Of a stretch of 64,000 nt of DNA, positions 34,665 through 46,399 are shown in pieces (positions within the stretch are counted from its first letter, which is position 1; each line of letters begins with the position of its first letter). Position numbers and translations under genes: made by a program. The stretch comes from Zygnema cylindricum (lineage: Eukaryota; Streptophyta; Zygnematophyceae; Zygnematales; Zygnemataceae): NCBI GenBank assembly GCA_037447655.1, contig JBBHKE010001495.1:62001-126000 (forward strand), written 5' to 3'. The notes beneath the pieces are model-generated. The model had not been told where the DNA came from and ran no database searches. It was given only the letters and a program-made list of their open reading frames with translations.

Positions 34665-34950
34665 GCCAGTGGTCGCAAAAGTCAAAATTTTCGATACCCG
34701 AATCCGACAATTTTTTTTTTCTCAAAATTTGAACACCTGAAATCCGCCCGCGTTATTTCACGCTCCTAAATTGTTACCTGGTACCCGATACGCGTTTACA
34801 GAAAAAAAAGTTAACCGAAACTCGATTTCTCGGGACTACCGGTACCCGACCGTACCCGAATAAGTACAGAATTTATGGTACATCTCCCACATATCTTCCA
34901 CGATACCAGGAAGTACAAAGTACAATGATGTTGAATAGTATGGACAATAC
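34665..34950. mobile_element. hAT-like element, truncated second copy
   Basis: Direct-orientation match to 34169-34455 of the adjacent complete element, from TGGTCGCAAAAGTCAAAA to TAGTATGGACA. The right half is missing; the sequence meets the TA-type MITE at 34970 shortly after. Confidence 0.7.
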
Positions 34951-34967
34951 TGTACTGTACAGCACTG

Positions 34968-35188
34968 TACACCGCCAATCGCTATTAGCGTGTAGGTTTG
35001 ATTAGCGTATACTATTATTTAGCGTGGTGTACGCTAATTGGGAATTTGGAAATTTTGGAAGAAATCGATTACTCTAATTAGGAATTAGGGCTTTTTTTAA
35101 ATAGTGTGGATAATTCTATTTGAGAATAAAAACAAAAAAAAGCGGGACGGGATTAGCGTACACAACGCTAATAGCGATTGGCGGTGTA
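34968..35188 (-). mobile_element. TA-type MITE, subfamily 1, inverted copy
   Basis: Element 34970-35186 (217 bp), TA borders, perfect inverted ends. It is nearly the reverse complement of 23367-23583. Confidence 0.9.
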
Positions 35189-35239
35189 GTGTACCGGAAA
35201 AGTTCATTATGGATTATAGATGTTCAAGATTTTGGAAAC

Positions 35240-36324
35240 ATGGCAAGTGTGGCCGATTCAAGCAGCTCTCTTTTCCGGCAATTTGTTGTTTTGGATGCCA
35301 TCAACACAACTTTTAAGTCCGTTGGTTCTGTTTGTGGAAAAACCATGGCAGGTCTCACTGCTCGATACATCAACAACACGAGGGAAATGTCTGATGTGTA
35401 TGCTGCATTTGACTCTTTTTCAGAGATGATGGCTTCTAAGGCAGGCAGAGCTAGACCCTTCCTATATTCTTTTGAACATGTTGCCAGGGTTAAGTCTATC
35501 ATGCAGGTTCTTCTAATAGATATTGTTGTGAAAAAATAGTAAGTTTCATTTGACTATTCGAACAGAAGTTTGATTTTTCGGTCATAGCAAAGTTGATAGG
35601 GCATTTCACCCTGTAAACGCACACCTTTAAAAGTAACATTGTTTAGCTCTGTGAAATCAACTGTAATGTAATCAACTGTAGTATAATCAACTGCTGCTTT
35701 GGTTCTGTTATTGTTATTATTTTCAGGATCAGTCTTCAAAAATTTTATGTGGATTTCTATCCCTCTAGAAGTGCGGACTTGTGTGTATTTTATTGACCTC
35801 AGAACAAATTGTGCTCAATTTTTCGGTGGAGTCCGCGGTGGGTTGGGTTAGGTCAACGAGAAAGATCCAAATGCAGATCTGGCTTTGGAAAGGATTAATG
35901 CAATTAGAGTGCGTTGTCGAGCATCTCATCTTCCAGCTAAATCAGCGTAAGTTCCCCACAGGTTGGTAGGTTTTGTGTTCACTTTCTTTTTGGCAATCTT
36001 CCATCCACAGTCTGAATGTCGTTCCTTTGTTCTGTTGATAACTTTAGATGGGGGAGGCAGGAGATGGCTTTTCTGTGCTCCTTCCATAATTCCCCTTTGT
36101 ATTTCCCCGACTTTCTCATGTATGCGTAAACATTAACAACTCTGTCTTTCCAGCATTGTTGTTTAATATTGTTGTTTGGCATCTGTGATTTGCATGCATT
36201 GTAGTATGTGGAGAAAAATGCGTGTCTCTTAATTTTAAAGGTAACCTATTATTTTCTCCTTGTGTGTGTATACATGTTCAGTTCTGGTTCACTCACTACA
36301 CGGAACCAAGGCATCTTTGTAAAG
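35240..36324 (+). CDS. possible unrecognised multi-exon gene
   Basis: Three candidate exons keep one frame. 35240-35506 starts MASVADSSSSLFRQFVVLDA and ends at CAG|GTTCTT in phase 0. 35852-35946 lies between TTAG and GTAAGTTC and reads VNEKDPNADLALERINAIRV, then RCRASHLPAKSA, phase 2. 36282-36324 lies between TTCAG and GTACGG and reads SGSLTTRNQGIFVK. Composition is that of a folded protein and the second exon has clean splice borders, but I recognise no family. Further candidate exons near 36554-36640, 36772-36826 and 36962-37080 could not be joined without a stop or phase break. The 3' half is therefore undefined and the locus may be a fragment or pseudogene. Confidence 0.4.
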
Positions 36325-37209
36325 GTACGGTTCTCTTACAGTCTCTGTAGAGTGTTCGTATAGTTGAGGAATAAGCGTCGACTCTCTTTTTCAACCTTTG
36401 TCAAATTGAGTTGAAACGTCATCTCCATGAACTTTTGTAGGTTGTGTGATCATTAGGCTATTGTTACTCTCTTGTGTTCAATGAATCTACTTTTTGCGCT
36501 GTGGCCTTCTACACTCGAATGGCGATATTTTTGTGAGCATTTTTTCAGTAATATTGCGTCCTGTTGGGACAAGAATGGTCTATGCTGGGAAGAGTGGGCA
36601 TTTGAGACGTGAAACAAATGGAAGGTGAGATGGCTTGAAAATATAGTAGATTATCTCCTGGAAATGTAATCTTTAGAGCACTCCAGATGTTTCCAGAACG
36701 TTCGATGTTTTTCGATCCTCTCAGTTTGTGGTACTGACCACATGAACCTTACAATAATTTTTAATTGATAGACCAGCTTGTTGATCCCACTTTGCAACAG
36801 AAATTTAAGCTTCCACTCCTGGCCGGTGAATTAGTTGAGGTTGGAGGAGATGGAGAGTGGAGAGGAAATAGTGGGAACAAAATATGTTTTCAGCTAGACT
36901 TTGGGTCTCATTACTGCACTTCTTTTCCTTTCTTTCCAATTTTATTCTCTTGTCGGGACAGGTGATTTGGTGGCTTGTAGCGGTGTCTGCCTCCTTTTTG
37001 TCTTGGCTTCCACATCTTCGGACAAGTTTGGGCTTGGGAGCATCCCTGGACTTCCTAAATACTCAAGACAAAGTGCAACAGGTACCCATTTGTTGTCGAC
37101 CATATTCACTGTAGGGGAGGGAGGGACTGAGACTGTATTGGTTTCAGAATTTCTGACATGGCTGTGTACTTTGTGGCTATCTGGTATTAGCTATCGGCCT
37201 TAGTTCGCC

Positions 37210-38116
37210 TGGACCATAAATTACTGTTCTGCGGGTTTTGCTATTCGGGTCAAGAGAATGGTGTATAAAAATTCTGTGGTTTCAGTGGGGTTTCAAGAAA
37301 ACTGGCCGTGTTGCTGAATCACTGCATACTAAGTTAGGATCTTTAATTGAAAACTACCAACTTTTATAGTTTTTCCACAAGTATCGTTAATACCTTTATT
37401 TCTGTCACAAAAAGTCGTATTATGGTCAAATGTATAAAATTGTATTAATTCCATTGAGCACGAAGTATTTGTATGATCATATTTTCTTTCACTGATATCA
37501 AATTATTGACCAGCTAAAACAATGATGGGTAAAGGTTTTGTCAAAGCTTTTCACCGTTCAAAGATCGCCACTAAGTTGTTTTCTCCTCAAATTTTGCGCA
37601 CAATACCTACAAGTAAAAAAATACCTGAGGTGCAAACTCACGTGTATTTGCACCTGTTATCATTAGTTTGACACACCTTTTTTTATCTTTCAACCAGCCA
37701 ATGCCTGTAAAAGTCCAGTTTCCCTTCACTGGCTTACAAAAGAAAGTCCCGTGTCGAAAGTTTGAAGTTCAAAACTAAAATGCTATAACAATATCAATAT
37801 CAAAGTATTGTGATTGTTGCAAAAACTGCTAATTTGAGGTTGTAACGATGTGACGTACAGAATACAGGGTATTCCTTACGTCAACGCTTGAGTTTATATG
37901 ACTAATGAATGGTAAGTCCAGCAGCAATAGAATTGACATGCACAATTTTTTGGCATTTACCAAATGTTATCATCATCCTTTAATGTCACGTCAGTTGTTG
38001 AGGTGGGGTTCCATCTAGAGGTACAGAAATATGCACATTCAATTGGCATTACCTCAATATTTGATGTTTTATTTTACTTATTAGTATTTATTGGAGCCAA
38101 AATGTGTGGATTTCAC
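37210..38116. other. non-coding, no gene seen
   Basis: AT-rich intergenic sequence without notable repeats. Confidence 0.4.
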
Positions 38117-38318
38117 TACGTCGCCCATCCCTGCTAGAGTTAGTGAATTATTAGTGTTAACACTGTTTTAGAATCAACTACACTAAATTACGTTTTTCCA
38201 CGTGGGTTATTTTGGTCCATTTACATAAATAGAGTTATTAACACTAATTTATAATTTGGATCAAAAAAAAGACTACTTGGAATTAGAGTGATTAACTTTA
38301 GTACCGACGGGCGGTGTA
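38117..38318. mobile_element. TA-type MITE, diverged
   Basis: Element 38119-38316. Left end CGTCGCCCATCCCTGCTAGA pairs imperfectly with the right end TACCGACGGGCGGTG; TA on both sides. Confidence 0.6.
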
Positions 38319-38319
38319 G

Positions 38320-39980
38320 AGCTCGGGTCGGCTAGGTTCCAGTTTGGCCCGAACCGAACCAAACGGTTTAAAACCGAGTTTGTATTTTCTGAACCAAACT
38401 GATTGGCCGGACCAAAATTTTCAAACTGTTAACTGTAAGCTCGAAATGTCCAGAAATTCTACCATATGCCCCACCTCCCCACCCCCCTCCACGCTCCTTT
38501 CCCCCTTCCTTCCCTCTACCCTTCCCTCCTCTCCCTGCCTCTCTTTCAAAATATTGCCGCTTGCGTTTTTTAAGAGAAAGAGAGCACCCACTACTCCCCC
38601 CTCTTGGTTTGTTTATTTGGAGCATCCTAGTTGTTGCATTGAAAAATCAGGGTGTATCTGAAAATCACGATACTGAAAAAAATGTTTTTTTGGGTGAGCA
38701 GGTGGTGGTTGTTTTATTATTGGCGGCAGTCACAGTGTGGCTTCTTAGGCGCTAAATATAAGGCATTCCACACGAATATGGCATGTTCTGGAATTCTGGC
38801 AAAAAGTACTCAATTTGTATTGATGTCTTGGATCGATAGGGGTTTGTAGACGTTTATTTATTTGCCAACTATATAGTTTGAAGGATGTGGTGGCCAATCA
38901 GGTTACCCGAACCTATTACTTATATATATAACAGGTTCGGGTATATTGATCCTATTTGTTTACTGCCAGCCGATTTTCCATAGGTTTTGTTTAGAAATTA
39001 TTTGTTTAACAAAGGAAAGGAGTTTGTTGGCAAGCTCGGAGGTGAGTAATTAATGTCAGCTCCATATCAAAGGCCCCTTTAGTAACCAATTAGCAATTAG
39101 TATGCAGGTGACAGAAATGATGCACACATAAAGAAATGCTCCCAAACGAACATATATCTCCTTATAGCGGGAAAGTTTAGAAGAATTCCAATTTGATATT
39201 GTATGTACCTGGAGATTTATTTTGAATATTTCTAAATTTTTTTGTAGTATGGAATAGGGAATATGGAAAGATAGCAAGTTGTGGAAATTTTCTTTGCAGT
39301 GTCGAAATTGGGGAATGCAATATGTGAAATATGGAATACAGAAATATGGAAAAATGACAATTGACGGACGGTAAGGTAAACAACAGATGAAACTGTTGGG
39401 TTGTCGTTAAATCAATTTATAAAGCCGTCAGTTTGTATGTCTTTGATACTGATGAATAACGCGAAAGAAGTGAAAAAGTAGCAAAATGTTTGTTACACGG
39501 TGACATTCAGGTTACATTACAGCAGTCTCGTTTGAATTATGTAAAGTGATGGCACATTTGAAAGGTGATACATGTTGTATGCAGGAAAGACTAAACGGAT
39601 TGGATTGAGTCACATCTAACAGAAAAAGATGCTTACAACTTCATCCCCGTCCCGGCACAGAACTCGTATTGGAGCCACCAGTTAGGTTGTGCTGCACTGT
39701 TCATTTAGTTTTTGAATTCTCGACGTTATGGTGATTGCATCCCCCACACTATTTCCTTACTTTCACCATTAGAGTCTAGAAATTTTAGACCATACGATGT
39801 AGCGTAGTTCAAATGTGCGAAAACAAACAGAAACACAATATGTGATCACGACGTACTATACGTGTATTAAACTAGGTTTCCCTATACGCGTATTAAACTA
39901 GGTTTCCGAGTAAAATACGCGTACAGTATAGCGAGACAACATAAAGTTATTTTCATACCTTTTGCTCGTTTAAGTTCATG
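38320..39980. other. non-coding, no gene seen
   Basis: Includes a C/T-rich stretch at 38465-38545 and a short TATATATA run near 38922. Around 39867-39915 the stretch CGTATTAAACTAGGTTTCC is tandemly repeated. Confidence 0.4.
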
Positions 39981-39984
39981 TTCT

Positions 39985-40860
39985 AGGCCTGGGCCTGGCT
40001 CATGGCTACAAGCAACACCAACCTTTTCGACACTTTGTTTATCATCTAACCCATTTGCTTCTGCTCTACACTTGCTGTTGGGTTTGCCTCACCCTCCGCT
40101 TTCGGGGGGGGGGCGGTGTGTTTGCAACCAAACTATTGCTGTTGAGGGAATCCATCGACTTCATTGCTCGCATGGTGGAGAACGGACTGTCGCGACAAGA
40201 TTTGGTGTGAGATGCCATTGTTGCCATTGGCTCCGAGGCTGGATACACAAACAAACGAAAGGTTTAAAATTTATTTCTGCCCCAGCCCCAATCTGAGGGT
40301 TGTCGAATCCCTCGGGTTGACTTGGTTTTTCTTCATGGTGCTGGGGGGACACTTAGTGATGTGGTCCTCACGGATCCGACTGGGACATACATTTCCTCTC
40401 GCGCGGCTTCTCATGCAAGTGTGGCGGCTTGAGACGCAGAGGCTACAAAGGAAAGAGACTACGCTCACCGAGACCCGTCGAACCAGTTTGTCCCAATTGT
40501 GGTGGCTCGAGACGTAGAGGCTACAAAGGAAAGAGACTACGAGCACCGAGACCCGTCGGACCAGTTTGTCCCAATTGTAGTGGAGATTTTTTTGATCTTT
40601 GAACAAGTCTTTCGACGACTTCCTTCGTCATTGTTCGCGAAAAACGTTTGAATCTCGGGGTCCACCGAGTCTTATAGCTGCATTCTACCGTCAACGAGTC
40701 TCAATTGTACTTCTGCGAGCGCAAGCTGCGGCTCTCCTTCGCCGTAACACATTGGCCAATGACAAGCAATGTCTTCCAGAATTTCCACCAAGGGACCCGG
40801 TTCACATCCATGACCTCCGTGGTTGTGGACCTAGACTTGTTTGTGGGTAGACTCGTGTAG
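39985..40860 (+). pseudogene. LINE (non-LTR retrotransposon) 3' end, decayed
   Basis: Broken frames encode the C-terminal part of a LINE reverse-transcriptase protein. There is a cysteine/histidine knuckle (CVC, then GIHRLHCSHGGERT) at about 40115-40195, and a DVVLTDPTGTYISSRAA segment at 40356-40410. Two tandem copies of DAEATKERDYAHRDPSNQFV-like sequence follow at 40430-40577, then a LINE-like tail (FYRQRVSIVLLRAQAAALLR) near 40680-40740. Several frameshifts and stops make it non-functional. The same domain order recurs at 50940-52340 and 59940-60260. Confidence 0.7.
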
Positions 40861-41640
40861 GTCTTTTCTTTTTGTAGGCGGTCTAACCCTAGTATTTTTT
40901 GTTTTGGTCTTTTTCTCTTGTTAGTAATGTTTGTGTTTCATTTCATTTTCTAGGCGTAGCTTACTTTCCTGTGACTCTTGTAGTCTCCAAATGGTTTTCT
41001 TCAGTCTCCAAATGGTTTTCTTCAGTTTTAACCCTTTTGTACACATATGGTTTTACCATCGCAATTTTTGAAATAAAGACTTTCTTTTTCTTTTCTTCTA
41101 TTTAAAAAACCGTGGTCTAGAGTTCAAAGGCGAACGTTAATTTCTAGGGCCACGTGTGAATAGTTATCAGAAATAAGGTGGTCCTTTTGTTGGTATGAAC
41201 TGCGATTTGTAACAATTGCCTTCATTTGTTGTTTCTCCTTTTCACTCCCAGGCGTGAATGGAAACTCTTTAGGACAGCACTGCTGTCATTTTTGATCCGC
41301 AATGATAAGAGTTGGAGTGGTTCATTTTTATTGCTGACAATGATTAGAACGACTCAAACCCCTCTCTTCTCCCTCTCTTTTCAATCACTTGTTGGCGTTA
41401 TTTTGAGAGCTTCATGAAATAGGAATGGTTGAGAGCTTGTTCACCTCTCAACCTTCTGTAAAATGTTCAAGGAAGCAATTTCTTACGTACCTCGTTTGTC
41501 GCTTTCTTGTCTGAGTGAAGAACACGACATACAACATGTCTTATCTCATATTGTTTTGTTAACTCTTTGTTTGCAAGAGTTTGAATGATGCCCAAGAGAT
41601 GATTTTCCATTTTTGCAAATCAAACCACAAAAAATATTGT
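40860..41640 (+). other. probable LINE 3' untranslated region and flank
   Basis: T-rich sequence with a tandem 20-bp duplication (TCTCCAAATGGTTTTCTTCA at 40984-41023) and a T-rich end near 41085-41100. No gene seen. Confidence 0.4.
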
Positions 41641-43164
41641 TTTGATCGAATATGATCGGAAAAACTCTTAAATCTCTGACAAGAAACAATAGCAACATTG
41701 GTGCAACTCATGTGAGAGTTTTTACTCGATTAAAATATCTTGAATTTCTATCTATTCACGAATTTTGTTTTAAACTACACGGTGAAGAGCTTTCAAACTG
41801 TCCTCCCATGTTGTCAATTAAAGACCTTAATCTTTTTGAACCAAAAATTACCGAGAAGATACTTTTGGGATCATTTTTTGTCGTTTTCCTTTATCTTCAA
41901 AAGTAGTCTTATAGTGGAAGAGATTCAAAACAAAGCAAAGATTTAATAATCAATTCCACAAGGTTTAATTCTTTGGATATCTCTTCCAATGCTGGGAAAA
42001 CTACCGTAGAAGCTCCAAATCTCACACATTTATATGTTAGTGACCAGTCTTGGCAACATTTCGTCGTTGGTGAATTCAAAGACCTGTTTAATTTCAAACT
42101 TGAGAATCTTACTTCTTTATCGGATTTGGATATCGATGATGAAGTGTATATGAAAATCAGTATGCAGAATTCTTTGCCTTCTAAACTTCAACAAGTTCTT
42201 ATATGATATGGTGTAGATCCCAGACAGTTGAACTTTATGTGGACTTTGATTCGAAACAACTTAGGCAATATCAAAACTTTGTCAATGTGTGATTCTGGTC
42301 TGGGTTGCAATACTTTCTTAAGATTCGTAGAATCGAGGGATAGCACGGACGATCCTAATAAAAGGAATGATGAGCTGGCCAAGATTTGAACGTGGAACCT
42401 TTCACTTAAGCTGTGAATGCACCAACCATGTGTCGCCTGCTGTTGAGACTGGCGGGTCCAATGTTATTAGTTTTTATTGTTGATATTACCACAATTCCGG
42501 GTATCGATCGACACGTTTGCCAAACATCAACGCCCCCCCTCGAGAGGTAGTCGGTCATAATGTCTCCTTGTAACCTAGTCCCCTTGGCTTTGATACCATG
42601 ATAAGATTAGTACAATCGAGTGATATAAGGGACGATCCGAATAAAGGGAATGATGAGCCGTCTAAGATTTGAACCTGGGACCTTTCGCTGAAGTTGGGAA
42701 TGCACTAACTAGTGTGCCACCAACTTAGATGTTGAGATTGGCGTGTCCAATTTTATTAGTTTTAATGTGGATATTACCACAATTTCGGGTATCGATCGGC
42801 ATATTTCACATACATCAACATACTTTCCTTTTATTTCCTCAATTGCAAAAGCTCAAACCTTTTCCGGAGTTTAACAAAGAGCCAGCGGATTACATAAATA
42901 GAGTGAGAAATTGGTTGACACTATCCTGCCATTAAAAATATAAAAGTTGAATCCAAAAAAAAATTATCGAAAGAGTTTTTGGCCGACACTTGTTGGAATT
43001 TGCAAGATATATTGGTAAGCTTATCCCATTTAGACCCAAATGTCAAGTTTATATGCAAAGGAACTTGGATACTTCTTGTGGATAATGAGGAGGATGAGGA
43101 GGACGACGATAACTCCTCTGAGGTAGAAAATGAGGAGGAAAGCACTAATTCTAAAGAAGTATAT
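41641..43164 (+). pseudogene. F-box/FBD-LRR-like gene fragment, disrupted
   Basis: Frames at 41652-41906, 41973-42203, 42224-42317 and 42820-42930 plus 42979-43173 read as pieces of a plant leucine-rich-repeat protein of the FBD/F-box type. Examples are AGKTTVEAPNLTHLYVSDQS, LENLTSLSDLDIDDEVYMK, LGNIKTLSMCDSGLGCNTF and QLQKLKPFPEF. An acidic stretch (DNEEDEEDDDNSSEVENEEE) lies near the end. The F-box itself was not found. Stops (e.g. at 42204-42206) and frame changes show decay, and a TRIM-like element splits it at 42318-42819. The copia element at 43165 starts within or just after its last exon. Confidence 0.55.
42310..42827 (-). mobile_element. TRIM-like LTR retroelement inside the LRR pseudogene
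   Basis: Two direct repeats, 42318-42529 and 42599-42817 (~215 bp), share the plus-strand beginning (TGAT)AAGATT and end ACATCA, so as LTRs they run TG...CA on the minus strand. Between them lie a primer-binding-like site TGGTATCAAAGCC (42598-42586, close to the initiator-Met tRNA complement) and a purine tract GAGGGGGGG (plus 42532-42540). There is no coding capacity. ATACTTTC occurs on both sides (42310-42317, 42820-42827), and excision restores the host reading frame. Alternative: a tandem tRNA-like SINE, since each repeat holds GGTTCAAATCT-like B-box sequence. Confidence 0.7.
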
Positions 43165-43744
43165 TGTTTTTAGTGCGATTCTGGGCGATTATTTCAAGCA
43201 GCGATTCGTACGATTTCGTTGGAACTACGAAATCGTATCGTCACATCATCATCATCGATTTTACAGTGGAACATTAAAATATGTGTGGAACATTAAAATA
43301 TGTGTCAGAGAAACGTGCAGATGTTTCCCACGATGCATTATTGATTGTTGGCATTGTACACGTGGCACTTGGTCACTCGACCGCCACTTAGTTCTTCTTT
43401 GTTTGCATTAGGATAAATAGAGTGGAACAAGACGAAAGGACCATCATTCACAGAAAAATTAGGCTTTGCAGCTTTTTAGCATTCAGAATCAGTTTATCAC
43501 TACACATCGTCCTTTCATTACAATTGTAAGCCTTTCTGTTATAATGGAATTTACTTGCTGAACGTCTATCTAATCTATGCTTTGCTACATGTGAATGCCT
43601 TAACTCTTCCCACCTACACCTCTGTCTTTTTCTACCTCTGTGACTTATCAAGTTCGTCACTTCTGCGAATCTTGTTAATCTGATATGGTGCACATGGTCT
43701 TAGAAATCCTCCTAGTTACCCGAAATGTCTGATCAAGGTCAACA
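43165..43744 (+). repeat. 5' LTR of copia element 1
   Basis: Direct repeat of 48498-49118. It begins TGTTTTTAGTGCGATTC and ends GGTCAACA, so it has TG...CA termini. Immediately after it GGTCATGAGCCC could pair with the anticodon arm of a Met tRNA (half-tRNA priming, as in Drosophila copia); this is a guess. Confidence 0.8.
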
Positions 43745-44560
43745 GGTCATGAGCCCGTTAGGTGCCCTTGATAAGTTCGAAGGTTCTAATTATCAATTGT
43801 GGAGGTGTCGGGCCGAGGTGGCCCTTGAGGAGAGGAATTACTTGGGAATTGTTACTTGAGCAGAGACGCGTCCAAGTGTGAAAGCTGATGAGACAAAGGC
43901 GATAAAAGATTGGGACATGCAGGAGATCAGAGCAAAAAATTGCTTGATGCGTGGGGTGGCAGACAATCAATTGAGAAATGTGACGAGACTCAAAATTTCT
44001 ACAGAGATTTGGGAATCTCTAGAGGCGACACACAAACTCTCAAGTATGACAACAAGAATCAAGCTTGGAAAGACACTCATGACAACTCTCTACCAAGATG
44101 GCACATCCATGGAGGCTTACACCTCTCATTATGCCAACCTGTGGGCCGAAGCCGACGCTGTCACTTCACACTCCCCATTGACACCAAAATTACCCTTCTC
44201 ATGCTCTTTCTTCTGATCGAATATAATCCCATACTCATTTGGTTAGATCAGAAAGAAGTCTCCACGTGGAAGTGGAACGAAGTTGTCGAGGCACTCCTGA
44301 AGGATGAATTTAACACGAAAATCATGACGAATCGCGATTTGAAATCCGAAAGCTTCGCATTTGCATCTGGGAGCAGAATCAACAACAAAGACATAAGGGG
44401 CAGTCAGAACCACAACAAGAAGGATAACAGAAAGTAATTTTACTGTGACAAAGAAGGTCACTTCATCTCAGTTTGTAGGAAATATGCTCAAGACAAACAG
44501 AACGGAAAACTAGATGAGTCTAAGGTGAAAAGAGGGAAGGGAAAAAGAAAGGAGATAGTG
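43745..44560 (+). pseudogene. copia 1 gag, broken
   Basis: Begins MSPLGALDKFEGSNYQLW, the usual gag opening of plant copia elements (GxNYxxW). It contains a stop at 43857-43859 and a frameshift near 44170. The zinc knuckle is partly preserved as FYCDKEGHFISVC (first Cys lost, preceded by a stop). Confidence 0.8.
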
Positions 44561-44963
44561 AACTCCCAGGCAATGATGGCATCATCCCTTGCAGTCGGCT
44601 CCAACGACTGGATGATCGACACACAGCGCTTCAGAACACATGTGTTACATGCGCAAATGGTTCACTAACTTCAAGCAAACAACCCCATCTCGCATTTTCA
44701 TGGGGGACAACCACTCAACTGGATCTGGAGACATAGAGATAGAGGCGTTAGTGGAAGGAAAACTAACATTTCGGACAATCAACAGTGTTTTGTATGTCCC
44801 ATATTTCAAGAGAAACCTCTACTCTATCCCTCAAGCTGAGGATAGCGGCATCATACCAGTATGGCAAAAAGGAGGAAAGATCAAACTAAGGCGGGAGGGG
44901 CTAATCATTACAGCGGGAGAACGGATGGCAGACCGGACTTACCAACTTGTAACCCAAAGTTGA
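44561..44963 (+). pseudogene. copia 1 protease region, broken
   Basis: WMIDT near 44611-44625 corresponds to the aspartic protease active-site Asp, followed after a frameshift by FTNFKQTTPSRIFMGDNHST and the family-typical LYVPYFKRNLYSI segment. Confidence 0.7.
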
Positions 44964-45059
44964 AGTCAATTGCTCTCGCGGCAACATCAACGCTTCAGAC
45001 GACAAACTCATCACCAACTGCAGGCACAGAAAAACACCAAAATAAACATCACCGAAAAG

Positions 45060-45910
45060 GAGTTGACGGAAACAAAGACTCGCAACTTAACAAACCAGTT
45101 TTTGTGGCACTGCAGATTGGGTCACTTACACACAGAAGATGAGAAAAATGATCGAAGGAAATATGGCACATGGAATCGGACTTGCGTCAGTAAAGGAATC
45201 ACCAGAACCGTGTCATGGTTGTGAGATGGGAAAGTCCCACCGACTTCCCTTTCCAAAAGGAGGTGCGCAGAGAGCTAGTCGACCACTTGAGGTCGTGCAC
45301 TCCGACGTTTGGGGACCCACAAAAGTTGCATCCTGCAACGGTAATCGGTACATGGTTACATTCATTGACAACTTCACCAGGATGACACACATCTTTCTGC
45401 TCAATCACAAGAGCGAAGTTTTCACTCATTTCAAAGCATATAAGGCAGCCATTGAGAAAAAGCTTAAGAAGTGACAGGAACGGAGAGTACCTTTCAAATG
45501 AATTTAAGGATTTCCTCACAGTTGAGGGAATCGAACACCGTTTAACGACACCAGCGACACCCGAATAGAACGACATCGCAGAGAGAATGAATCGTACACT
45601 CATCGAGAGGACGACGAGCATGATGGCCGTCCACAATACTAAGCCACAGTATTGGGGGGAAGCCTTGAGCACCGCTGCATACCTACGAAACAGATGTCCA
45701 ACACAAGCGTTAGACAACTCCACACCGTTCCAGCAATGGCATGGGTTCAGACCGAACCTATCCCACCTAAAAGTGTTCGAAGCAAGGCTTACCTTTTTAA
45801 CCACAACAACAAAGGTGGCAAACTGGGACCTAAAGCAATTAAAGGGACATTTCCCGGTTATGACGTACATAGCAAAGCATACAGAGTACTAAACAATGTC
45901 ACAAGGAAGA
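45060..45910 (+). pseudogene. copia 1 integrase, broken
   Basis: Pre-integrase zinc-binding segment (WHCRLGHLHTED, then CHGCEMGKSHRLPF) leads into the catalytic core, with Asp in VVHSDVWGP and Asp in the following FIDNFTR region. After a frameshift near 45470 comes the Glu region around RMNRTLIERT and KPQYWGEALSTAAYLRNRCP. Frameshifts at about 45130, 45470 and 45790. Confidence 0.82.
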
Positions 45911-46399
45911 TAATAATCAGCAGAAATGTCAGATTTGGCGATCAAATTTGGCAAAAATCCACACTCCAACAGCAGTGGGAGTAAACAAGGAGGTGAGGCA
46001 TTTACCTTTGATGAACAAGTGAAACCATTGTCACCTAACCCATCAAACAACCCGCCAAGAGATACTGATTCAGAGGAGGAGGACACGCAGATGATCGCCC
46101 TCAAGAGCCAAAAACTCAAAAAAAGGTGCAACCACAGCCAGAAATAGAGGAGTTAGAAGGTGATCCCGCCACACCCACTGAGGAGATCATTGCACCAACG
46201 AATAGAGACGAAGCTAAGAAAGCAGTAGAAGTAGTGGTGGAAATGGGGAAGAAGAAAAACTCGACAACAAACCCTATCGACAGACCGAGCCGGGTCAAAA
46301 ATCCACCTAACAAGTTTGGTGAGTGGTTGGAGACATCAAAGGCTCCAAGGAAAAAGTTCCCTGGAATGGCACAGGTTGAGGAACCATCGACCCTCAAAA

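Noticed and set aside
42318-42760. tRNA genes in the two repeats
   Set aside because: B-box-like GGTTCAAATCT is present, but no cloverleaf with paired acceptor stem could be formed by eye.
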